From NCBI GenBank assembly GCA_024643945.1, contig JAHELX010000469.1:1-5304 (forward strand): a DNA stretch of 5,304 nt, given 5' to 3'. This document shows positions 1 to 4,392 of this stretch, piece after piece. The DNA is from Anaerolineales bacterium. Its GTDB lineage: Bacteria; Chloroflexota; Anaerolineae; 4572-78; NAK82. Numbering within the stretch: the first letter of the stretch is position 1; every line of letters starts with the position of its first letter. The notes beneath the pieces are model-generated. The model was not told the origin of the DNA and did not search any database. It was given only the letters and a program-made list of their open reading frames with translations. Position numbers and translations under genes: made by a program.

Positions 1-327
1 GGCAAATCGCGCTTGCAGACCGGGACCGTCGCGGTAGCCCCGGTGGCCGTCGCCGGCCAGGGTGGAAACGGTAACCCCCTGCACGTAAAGGAAGCGGCTG
101 GTGACCGGTTCGAGGGTGGGCGGGGCAGGGCTTGGGCTGAGCCCTTCGACTACGCTCAGGACAGGCATGGCCGAAGTCGTGGGCGTTGGGGGAACCGGCG
201 TCGGCGTAGGCGCTTCGGGCGTGCCGACGGCGGCCGGGGATGCGGTGGGGGTGGGTGAAGGGCCACAGGCCGACGCAGCAATAATGCACAGGACCAGGAT
301 CCAGGTGATCATCAGGTGTCTGACCAT
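1..327 (-). CDS. Lipoprotein with NHL-repeat beta-propeller (N-terminal part, cut by window edge)
   Basis: The first 109 residues are present; the 3' end lies beyond position 1. Residues 1-20 form a lipoprotein signal peptide (MVRHLM, then a hydrophobic stretch) ending in a lipobox A-S-A-C with the lipidated Cys at 21, so the protein should be exported and membrane-anchored. Residues 22-75 are a low-complexity Pro/Thr/Ser linker. Around residues 82-109 the chain reads VQGVTVSTLAGDGHRGYRDG followed by PGLQARFA, the typical opening of an NHL repeat (xVxTLAGxGxxGxxDGxGxxARF), so a beta-propeller should follow; these usually bind proteins or ligands, and the partner is unknown. The start is fixed by AGGAGGTG at 335-342, 7 nt from the ATG. 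A dispersed repeat lies in frame in the linker (residues 54-62). I am confident of lipoprotein plus NHL, not of the precise role. Confidence 0.8.
   Translation of the reverse strand, partial: MVRHLMITWILVLCIIAASACGPSPTPTASPAAVGTPEAPTPTPVPPTPTTSAMPVLSVVEGLSPSPAPPTLEPVTSRFLYVQGVTVSTLAGDGHRGYRDGPGLQARFA
141..166. repeat. Dispersed 26-bp repeat unit inside the lipoprotein linker
   Basis: The unit starts gcccttcgactacgctcagg and ends acaggc. I recognise this unit from memory as a highly dispersed repeat of Chloroflexota and other environmental genomes. Read on the gene strand it encodes PVLSVVEG, which is compositionally unlike the surrounding Pro/Thr linker. Only one copy lies in this window, so its repeat nature cannot be shown here. 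Confidence 0.5.
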
Positions 328-416
328 AGCGTTTCACCTCCTCGTCCGCCAGATGAGATTGATGGATCGTAAGCGTTCAGCCGCCAGCGGGTGGGCAGAA
401 TAGGTCGTTAGTGACA

Positions 417-473
417 GACGAAAGACAGATGACAAACGACGAATAGCTATTCCTTCGCCCTTCGTCTTTCGTC
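417..473. repeat. Nested inverted repeat between stress operon and lipoprotein gene
   Basis: Outer arms gacgaaagac (417-426) and gtctttcgtc (464-473) are perfect 10-bp complements. Near the centre sits a perfect 12-nt palindrome, gaatagctattc (441-452). There is no T-tract on either side, so it is not a textbook intrinsic terminator. It lies downstream of the stop at 550 and upstream of the lipoprotein start, so it could end or process the upstream transcript, or be a REP/MITE-like intergenic repeat. Confidence 0.5.
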
Positions 474-477
474 CCTG

Positions 478-509
478 GTGAACTGCCGCCAAGTGTAAGT
501 GCAGTTCAC
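478..509. repeat. Perfect 9-bp inverted repeat, possible transcript-end hairpin
   Basis: Arms gtgaactgc (478-486) and gcagttcac (501-509) are perfect complements around a 14-nt loop. It lies 41 nt past the stop codon of the 101-residue gene on the minus strand, where a transcript-end hairpin would be expected. No U-tract follows, so factor-independent termination is not supported. It may protect the mRNA 3' end or be a protein-binding palindrome. Confidence 0.4.
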
Positions 510-549
510 GACAGCCTTTGCGCTCGCCAAACCATCTGAAAAGTCAACT

Positions 550-855
550 CTAGGGCCAGCGGGGTTCCAACTGGGTCAGTTGGCCCTCGGCTGGGGCTTC
601 CGGCGCCACCCAGCGATCCAGCCAGCGGAGGGGCGGCAGACGCAACAGATGGTGGTAGATGAGCATCGGCAGGCCAAAGTGCCCTTCGCGGATCATCTCT
701 ATCAGCCTCGGCCCCAGCCGCTCGATTTTCTCCTGCTGCCCGGCTGGCGGCAGGTCTGCATACAACCAGGCGATGAAATCAGCCACCATGCGCGCCTGGT
801 CGTCGGCCGGCAGCCCGTTCATCAGGACCTGGGTCAGAGCTTGCTTGATTCCCAT
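550..855 (-). CDS. Hypothetical protein, 101 residues, second gene of the stress-protein operon
   Basis: I do not recognise a named domain. The start at 855 is chosen because GGGAG (864-868) lies 8 nt before this ATG; an in-frame upstream ATG at 903 lies inside the preceding gene and has no good ribosome site. The product is soluble and predicted mostly helical, with no signal peptide or convincing membrane span. Residues 15-55 are an amphipathic acidic/basic helical stretch (LPADDQARMVADFIAWLYAD, then an EKIERLGPRLIEMIREG-like helix). Residues 60-82 are hydrophobic and basic (GLPMLIYHHLLRLPPLRWLD), and the C-terminus is Pro/Glu-rich. The gene begins 25 nt after the stop of the universal stress protein gene, so the two are probably co-transcribed. 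It may be a partner or accessory of the stress protein, but nothing in the sequence gives a biochemical role. Confidence 0.7.
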   Translation of the reverse strand: MGIKQALTQVLMNGLPADDQARMVADFIAWLYADLPPAGQQEKIERLGPRLIEMIREGHFGLPMLIYHHLLRLPPLRWLDRWVAPEAPAEGQLTQLEPRWP

Positions 856-880
856 TTCGATTTCTCCCTTCTCCCATACT

Positions 881-1408
881 CTATAGACAGGGATTGCTGC
901 CAAAGAGGGCCATCATCGCGTTCGCCTTGGGGGCCGTGCGCGCCACCGGCGCCGTCCGGGTGCCGTTGCTGATAAACAGGGTGGGCACCGTCGCCTTGCG
1001 CTGCACGCCGTTGGCCGGACTGCCGCTGATCCACCGCGTGTACCAAGGTCGCGAGTCGCTGGCCATCGCGATCAGGTCACAGTTGTTCTCGGCGGCCCAA
1101 CTGACGATTTCGTCGGCTTCGGACCGGCTGCCGATAACCAAGGCCGTCTCGACAAACAGGCCCTCCAGCCGCAGCCGGCGCTCCAGTTGGGACAGGCACG
1201 TCTCGGCCTGATTCTTCCGCCGCCAGCCGCTGGAACCGACCTCCAACTGCCACTGGTAGCCCATGCCGTCACCCCCGTCGTCCGCGACGGTGATGACCCG
1301 CAACAAAGTGACCCTAGAGTTTATCTGCGCGGCCAGCCTCTTAACGTGAGCCAGTACGGCCCCGTCGGTCTCTTTCCCTTCCAGCGCGATCAAGATTTTC
1401 TGGTACAT
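881..1408 (-). CDS. Universal stress protein (UspA family), degenerate ATP-binding loop
   Basis: 175 residues, cytoplasmic. The N-terminus MYQKILIALEGKETDGAVL matches the UspA first strand and helix (usual form ILVAVDGS), with the usual Asp replaced by Glu at residue 10. Residues 30-42 give the second strand (SRVTLLRVI), 86-94 a third, and 109-147 the family's C-terminal signature, DLIAMAS...GS...VPTLFI. The nucleotide loop of ATP-binding members is G-x2-G-x9-G-S/T. Here the spacing is kept exactly but the first two glycines are Ala116 and Ser119, while Gly129-Ser130 are intact, so ATP binding may be lost or altered. Residues 148-175 are a tail beyond the fold. The start is supported by AGGAGGT (1417-1423), 8 nt upstream. 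The gene leads a two-gene unit with the 101-residue protein. UspA proteins act in stress survival; the specific stress cannot be read here. Confidence 0.85.
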   Translation of the reverse strand: MYQKILIALEGKETDGAVLAHVKRLAAQINSRVTLLRVITVADDGGDGMGYQWQLEVGSSGWRRKNQAETCLSQLERRLRLEGLFVETALVIGSRSEADEIVSWAAENNCDLIAMASDSRPWYTRWISGSPANGVQRKATVPTLFISNGTRTAPVARTAPKANAMMALFGSNPCL

Positions 1409-1421
1409 GGTCCTTTACCTC

Positions 1422-1454
1422 CTGTGTGTTTTCTGCGACCAGCATAACACACAG
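1422..1454. promoter_or_regulatory. Perfect 9-bp inverted repeat over the stress-protein start region (candidate operator)
   Basis: Arms ctgtgtgtt (1422-1430) and aacacacag (1446-1454) are perfect complements separated by 15 nt. On the minus strand the upstream arm touches the candidate -10 box (1441-1446), and the downstream arm overlaps the last two bases of the Shine-Dalgarno site (1417-1423). The predicted transcription start (about 1434) falls between the arms. That position suits a repressor operator better than an RNA hairpin, since only one arm would be transcribed. Confidence 0.45.
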
Positions 1455-1469
1455 AGGCCGCGCGTTGAA
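1441..1469 (-). promoter_or_regulatory. Candidate sigma70 promoter for the universal stress protein operon
   Basis: On the minus strand, TTCAAC (1464-1469) and TATGCT (1441-1446) are separated by exactly 17 nt. Each box is only a moderate match (3/6 and 4/6). The location in the 102-nt gap between the NTPase stop and the stress-protein start, plus the spacing, supports it. The operon could also be read through from the upstream gene. Confidence 0.35.
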
Positions 1470-1510
1470 GGAAAAAAGTGGGCGAAAAAGCAGCAGAATT
1501 TGGGAGAAAA

Positions 1511-2854
1511 TCAGGAGGAAATCTGGAGCATATAGCCTACCCCCCATCTGGTGACCAGGCACTCCGCCTCGCCACCCAGTGCCTTGCGCAGGCTCTTGAT
1601 TACGGCCCGCACTCGTTCCGGGTCTTCCACGTACTCGTCTCCCCACAGGGCCTTCTCCAACTCCTCCGGGGTGACCACCTGGCCAGCACGGCGGATCAGG
1701 TGGGCCAGGGCCTTGAACTCAGTCTTGGTCACTCTGAGCGGCGCGTGATGGCAGAGGGCCGCCTGCCGGGATAGGTCGAGGAGGAAGGGGCCCAATTGCA
1801 GCAAATGCGGGACGGACTGTCGGCGGACGAAGTCTTCGAAGGTAGGGCAGAGGTAAGTATAGCCCTGCTCCGTTCGGCGAATCAGACACGCCCGCTCCAA
1901 CCCGTGGACCGCCTCCCGCCGGGCCTCATCCTCCTGGGTCAGTGGTAGAGCAGCCAGCGTGTAGCGTTCGCCGTCGGTCAGGTGACGCCAGTAATACTCA
2001 AAATGAGACTCTGCCTCGGCCATAAAGTGACGACGCCATTCTGCATCCCCTTCTGCCCGCCAGCCTTCTTCGCCCCACAGTTCGACGGCGTGGAAGGCGG
2101 CTATTTGCAAGAGCAACGGGTGAGGGCCGGCCAGTTCCAGGATGCGCTCCGTTGTCTGCAACGGTAGGTCAAGCCCGGCATAGGTGGTCAGCGTTTCGAC
2201 CAGGTTCCGCGCTTGGGATTCGGAGTACAGGCCCAGGTGGAGGTTGGCAAACGTGTTGAAGAAGGGAGAACTGAGAGTCTCTGTGTTGGCGTAAGTCAAC
2301 TTCAATAAGGGCTGTCGAGAGGCGGTGACGAAGGAGAGATTAAACTGGCTGGACAGAGCGCGCAGGCCGGAGAAGAAGCGGGGCCCCAGATGAGGGTTGT
2401 CGGCCAGAGATTCGAATTCATCCAGGAGATAAATGGGCTTCAGACCAACCTCGGTGACGCGCAAGACCGCATCTCGGAAGTCGCGGTAGGAGAGTCCGGC
2501 CGGCGGAGATTGGGGGAGGTCAAGAGAATGTCCGGCAACGGGCAAGGCGCTCGCCAGCCGGTCCATCAGCAGAGCCAAAATCTCATCCGAGCTCAGATGG
2601 CCCAGTTCCGTTCCGTCGAAGTAGATGAAGAGATGCTCGCCTCGACGCAGGTCATGAGCCTCAAATACGACCGGATCAGCCACGTGGAACAAAAGCGAAG
2701 TTTTTCCAATGCGGCGCTGGCCGACCAGGGCCAGGTTCTGATCATTGCGCAGCAAGCTGAGGCTCTGAGCGACGTGGTGAGCGCGACCACAAAAGTATTC
2801 TCGTCGGCGGATGGGGCCGCGATGGAAGAAAGGGTTGCCATCGCTACTAGCCAC
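1511..2854 (-). CDS. STAND/AAA-type ATPase with C-terminal OmpR-type winged-helix DNA-binding domain
   Basis: 447 residues from a GTG start, chosen because GGAGGT (2862-2867) lies 7 nt upstream; a longer TTG-started reading from 2884 has no ribosome site. Residues about 7-25 (NPFFHRGPIRRREYFCGR) match the lead-in of bacterial AAA-like/STAND NTPases. Walker A is GQRRIGKTS (45-53, Lys51, Thr52), Walker B is IYLLDE (141-146), a sensor-like strand FVTASR is at 175-180, and GPHPLLLQ (243-250) matches the STAND GxP helical-domain motif. Residues about 353-445 are a Trans_Reg_C winged helix (VTKTEFKALAHLIRRAGQVV, then EELEKALWG, and the terminal wing RWGVGYML). There is no receiver or membrane domain. 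Inference: an ATP-switched transcription regulator controlled by its middle helical region, perhaps acting on the adjacent stress genes. It has its own strong promoter. Domain assignment is firm; targets are unknown. Confidence 0.85.
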   Translation of the reverse strand: MASSDGNPFFHRGPIRRREYFCGRAHHVAQSLSLLRNDQNLALVGQRRIGKTSLLFHVADPVVFEAHDLRRGEHLFIYFDGTELGHLSSDEILALLMDRLASALPVAGHSLDLPQSPPAGLSYRDFRDAVLRVTEVGLKPIYLLDEFESLADNPHLGPRFFSGLRALSSQFNLSFVTASRQPLLKLTYANTETLSSPFFNTFANLHLGLYSESQARNLVETLTTYAGLDLPLQTTERILELAGPHPLLLQIAAFHAVELWGEEGWRAEGDAEWRRHFMAEAESHFEYYWRHLTDGERYTLAALPLTQEDEARREAVHGLERACLIRRTEQGYTYLCPTFEDFVRRQSVPHLLQLGPFLLDLSRQAALCHHAPLRVTKTEFKALAHLIRRAGQVVTPEELEKALWGDEYVEDPERVRAVIKSLRKALGGEAECLVTRWGVGYMLQISS

Positions 2855-2894
2855 GGCACAAACCTCCAGAAGCAGCCGCGGCAATTCGGGACAT
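2847..2894 (-). other. Possible 15-codon leader ORF overlapping the regulator's start
   Basis: ATG at 2894 opens a reading frame of 15 codons (MSRIAAAASGGLCRG) ending at TAG 2847-2849, in a different frame from the NTPase. Its end overlaps the GTG start (2854), and it spans the NTPase ribosome site. The predicted transcription start (about 2901) would put this ATG 6-8 nt from the 5' end, nearly leaderless. It could couple or attenuate regulator translation. Such a short frame can also arise by chance. Confidence 0.25.
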
Positions 2895-2900
2895 CGAACT

Positions 2901-2936
2901 TACACTTATTATACACCCGACAGCCTGAAAGTCCAA
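2901..2936 (-). promoter_or_regulatory. Strong sigma70-like promoter for the STAND regulator gene
   Basis: On the minus strand, TTGGAC (2931-2936) is followed after exactly 17 nt by a consensus TATAAT (2908-2913). The start point should be near 2901, about 47 nt upstream of the GTG. This is among the best promoter matches in the window. The range given includes the predicted start point. Confidence 0.65.
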
Positions 2937-2992
2937 GGGTCCCGCCGTCAGGGGCCGGCGGCGACTGGCGCAATTGCATTATCACACCATGC

Positions 2993-3064
2993 GGACCCGG
3001 CAGGGCTCGAGCCCGCAATCATCAGCCCGACGAGGATGTAGAAAGTGCTGGCTGTCGCGGATTC
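2993..3064 (-). pseudogene. tRNA-like remnant (3' half clear, anticodon arm not foldable)
   Basis: On the minus strand the 3' end reads as a T arm GCGGG-CTCGAGC-CCTGC (stem pairs with one G-U), then CGGGTCC as the 3' acceptor side and G as discriminator. Exactly 72 nt from that end, at tRNA position 1, GAATCCG pairs with it at 6 of 7 positions (one wobble, one A-C mismatch). The variable region would be 5 nt. The D arm pairs only partly, and the anticodon stem fails at four of five positions, so this is not a working tRNA. It may be a decayed gene, an attachment-site scar or a coincidence. Confidence 0.35.
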
Positions 3065-3269
3065 ATTTGGCGTAACTTGCATGCAAATCATCGTCTCCAT
3101 CACGACATCTCCGGCCCAAAACGCGCAAATCTGTCGCCAGACGATGCCAAATTTGACAGGAGTATATACACTTAATTGGCGGTACTGGCTACTTGACTGA
3201 TCCGCGCGGTTTTCACGCGCGAATATCAACCAAATCAGGCATCATGCGGGGTAATCGGATGGAATCGCT

Positions 3270-3325
3270 AGATCCCGGTCTAAAGTATCGTTTTGGCCGG
3301 GTTTCGTCGTCCAAAGCCGGGATCT
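3270..3325. repeat. Nested inverted repeat downstream of the hydrolase gene
   Basis: Outer arms agatcccgg (3270-3278) and ccgggatct (3317-3325) are perfect 9-bp complements. Inside, tttgg (3292-3296) pairs with ccaaa (3311-3315). On the minus strand the structure begins about 35 nt beyond the hydrolase stop, a position that suits an mRNA 3'-end structure, but there is no U-tract. A MITE-like insertion is an alternative. Confidence 0.4.
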
Positions 3326-3339
3326 GGCGATCCCTGGCG

Positions 3340-3359
3340 AACATAAACTGCGGTATGTT
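3340..3359. repeat. Short inverted repeat abutting the hydrolase stop codon
   Basis: Arms aacata (3340-3345) and tatgtt (3354-3359) are perfect complements around an 8-nt loop, immediately after the stop codon at 3360-3362 on the minus strand. The arms are A/T-rich and weak, and no U-tract follows. It may add to the 3'-end structure at 3270-3325. Confidence 0.3.
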
Positions 3360-3998
3360 TCACTGTTCCCACGTCGCATCTCCAAAGAAATCACCGTGGT
3401 CTTTGTCGAGGAAAGCCTCGACAGCCGCCCGGTGGTCGCCGAGGCGGAAAGAGGGTCCGTGGCCGGGGTAGCACACGGTGTCGTCAGGCCAAGACAGGAT
3501 GACGTTCCGCAGGGTTTGCAGCGTGGTTTGAAAATCCTCGGCCGACCAGGTTTTGCCGGGGCCACCTTCAAAGATCGTGTCACCAACGATGACGCGGTGG
3601 TCATCTTCGAGGGCGAAGCAGATCATATCGGGGATGTGACCGGGGGTGTGGTAGACTCTCAGGGTGTGTTCGCCCACGCGCACCAGGTCGCCGTGATTGA
3701 GCCAGCGGTCGGCGTCCAGGATCATCCCTTCAAAGTGAGGGCCGGGGTGAGCCATCACCGGGACATTCAGCCGGGATCGCACCTCCTCCAGTGCGCCAAT
3801 GTGGTCGGGGTGGGTGTGGGTGATGAGGATGCCGATGGGGTCGCTGTCGGCCAGCATCTCCAGCAGCGTTTCCGGCTCGGCGCCGGGGTCAATGAGGACG
3901 CTTTGCCGGGTGGCGGGGCAGATTAAAACGTAGGTGTTCATTGGCCAGGGGCCGACGGTGCGGGTTCTTAGTTCCAGTTTTGGTTCATTAGGGGACAT
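3360..3998 (-). CDS. Metallo-beta-lactamase-fold hydrolase, glyoxalase II-like
   Basis: 212 residues, cytoplasmic. The metal-site signature THTHPDH is at 60-66 (His61, His63, Asp65, His66). It is followed by TPGH with His121, VGDTIFEGG with bridging Asp140, and YPGHG with His180, so every ligand of a two-metal hydrolase site is present. The early NTYVL (21-25) and LIDPG (35-39) segments match the first strands of the glyoxalase II/YcbL-like branch. The length fits a stand-alone MBL core without the C-terminal substrate domain of true glyoxalase II. Substrate is unassigned; a thioester or similar is plausible by family. The start is uncertain: GGAG (4010-4013) is 11 nt from this ATG but only 2 nt from an in-frame ATG at 4007, three codons longer. 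It is a single-gene unit with its own promoter at 4161-4189 and a long structured leader. Confidence 0.88.
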   Translation of the reverse strand: MSPNEPKLELRTRTVGPWPMNTYVLICPATRQSVLIDPGAEPETLLEMLADSDPIGILITHTHPDHIGALEEVRSRLNVPVMAHPGPHFEGMILDADRWLNHGDLVRVGEHTLRVYHTPGHIPDMICFALEDDHRVIVGDTIFEGGPGKTWSAEDFQTTLQTLRNVILSWPDDTVCYPGHGPSFRLGDHRAAVEAFLDKDHGDFFGDATWEQ

Positions 3999-4007
3999 AG
4001 GCTTCAT

Positions 4008-4154
4008 TGCTCCAATAGTGCTACGTCAACCTCAATCGGGGCACAGCGTGCTGCACCCCGACTAACGAGAGGAGAAAGGGTAATCCTTGGGAGATCTCAG
4101 CCTCTCAATGGCGATACTTTCGTATGGATTCTTTTGCCCAAGGGCCTCCAAAGC
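4008..4154 (-). promoter_or_regulatory. Long structured 5' leader of the hydrolase gene (candidate cis-regulatory RNA)
   Basis: Between the predicted transcription start (about 4154) and the hydrolase start, the minus-strand RNA has several complementary elements. ATAC-GAAA-GTAT is a hairpin with a GNRA tetraloop (about 4110-4122). CCTTGGG pairs with a distal CCCAAGG (about 4083-4145). The hairpin at 4037-4060 folds as 10 bp with two G-U pairs around a CACG loop, and it can be clamped outside by CCTC/GAGG. The G-U pairs fold only in RNA from this strand, which favours a transcript function. I cannot match it to a known riboswitch class. Confidence 0.4.
4037..4060 (-). repeat. GC-rich hairpin in the hydrolase leader
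   Basis: On the minus strand CGGGGTGCAG is fully complementary to CTGTGCCCCG once two G-U pairs are allowed, around a CACG loop. The plus-strand transcript would have two C-A mismatches instead. No U-tract follows, so it is not an obvious terminator. Confidence 0.5.
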
Positions 4155-4160
4155 ATTTTG

Positions 4161-4189
4161 AGTATAGCATAGTCGTGGCGGTGAGGCAA
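4161..4189 (-). promoter_or_regulatory. Sigma70-like promoter for the hydrolase gene
   Basis: On the minus strand, TTGCCT (4184-4189) lies 17 nt before TATACT (4161-4166, 5 of 6 consensus bases). Transcription should start near 4154, giving a leader of about 150 nt before the hydrolase ATG. An 8-bp inverted repeat (4196-4221) sits directly upstream of the -35 box. Confidence 0.6.
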
Positions 4190-4195
4190 TCCGGC

Positions 4196-4221
4196 GATGC
4201 GCCAGGAGATTAAGGCGCATC
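4196..4221. promoter_or_regulatory. Perfect 8-bp inverted repeat upstream of the hydrolase promoter (candidate activator site)
   Basis: Arms gatgcgcc (4196-4203) and ggcgcatc (4214-4221) are perfect complements with a 10-bp spacer, so the arm centres are 18 bp apart. The near edge is 6 bp from the -35 box, about -42 to -67 from the predicted start. That is a usual place for a dimeric activator. There is no T-tract, so a terminator is unlikely. Confidence 0.4.
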
Positions 4222-4280
4222 TGGTCCAGTTGTGGGACACATTCCCTTTAGACGGTTCTTGACAGGGATGCGGTGTCATC

Positions 4281-4354
4281 GCGGGCCCGACGGGGTCGAA
4301 CCCGCTTATGACATCAACGCCAAAGCCGTTCGATGCGATAGATCAAGCGGCTTT
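4281..4354 (-). pseudogene. Decayed tRNA-like segment beside the DUF4258 module
   Basis: On the minus strand 4305-4281 reads GCGGGTTCGACCCCGTCGGG, then CCCGC. This resembles the 3' end of a tRNA, closest in my memory to tRNA-Asp, with one base missing from the T loop. Upstream, TGAT/ATCG can form a D-like stem and AACG-GCTTTGG-CGTT a 4-bp, 7-nt-loop anticodon-like arm. The 5' acceptor side does not pair (AAAGCCG against CGGGCCC), U33 is missing and the variable region is long. It is not a functional tRNA. The distal part also contains a perfect inverted repeat aaagccg/cggcttt (4322-4328 and 4348-4354). Confidence 0.35.
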
Positions 4355-4357
4355 CCT

Positions 4358-4386
4358 TTGACATCTGCTCTCTTTCGAGGTAGTAT
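4358..4386 (+). promoter_or_regulatory. Near-consensus promoter for the DUF4258 module
   Basis: TTGACA (4358-4363) is a perfect -35 box, followed after 17 nt by TAGTAT (4381-4386, 4 of 6). Only 6 nt separate the -10 box from the ATG at 4393, so the predicted start point coincides with the start codon. This is the spacing seen for leaderless genes. Confidence 0.65.
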
Positions 4387-4392
4387 TTGAAT

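Larger units (their letters stand above)
2937..3359. other. Stretch of about 420 nt without a convincing gene
   Basis: Open frames here are short and without family resemblance. It holds a tRNA-like segment (2993-3064), a 10-nt palindrome ttgcatgcaa (3077-3086), a GC hairpin with arms cgcgcg (3203-3208 and 3216-3221, 7-nt loop), and two further inverted repeats just past the hydrolase stop (3270-3325 and 3340-3359). It separates the hydrolase gene from the STAND regulator. Confidence 0.6.

Noticed and set aside
550..903. Longer start (903) for the 101-residue protein
   Set aside because: It would begin inside the stress-protein gene without a ribosome site, whereas ATG 855 has GGGAG at 8 nt.
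2948..3100. 50-codon minus-strand frame (start 3100) with a GGAG site 8 nt upstream and a hydrophobic stretch
   Set aside because: It runs straight through the tRNA-like segment, and its LMIAGSSPAGS stretch is the usual translation of a tRNA T arm. No family resemblance.
2390..3175. 261-codon plus-strand frame opposite the STAND regulator
   Set aside because: It mirrors the coding frame of a gene with intact Walker motifs and extends over that gene's promoter; no domain can be recognised.
3154..3180. TTGACA at 3154-3159 as a plus-strand promoter
   Set aside because: No -10 box at 16-18 nt (the A/T-rich segments are too close) and no plus-strand gene follows.
3396..3926. 176-codon plus-strand frame opposite the hydrolase
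   Set aside because: Antisense shadow of a well-supported metallo-hydrolase gene; Val/Gly-rich composition without motifs.
4097..4279. 60-codon minus-strand frame upstream of the hydrolase
   Set aside because: It contains the hydrolase promoter, has no ribosome site and no recognisable family.
4259..4287. TTGACA at 4259-4264 as a plus-strand promoter
   Set aside because: The sequence 17 nt downstream is cgggcc, nothing like a -10 box.
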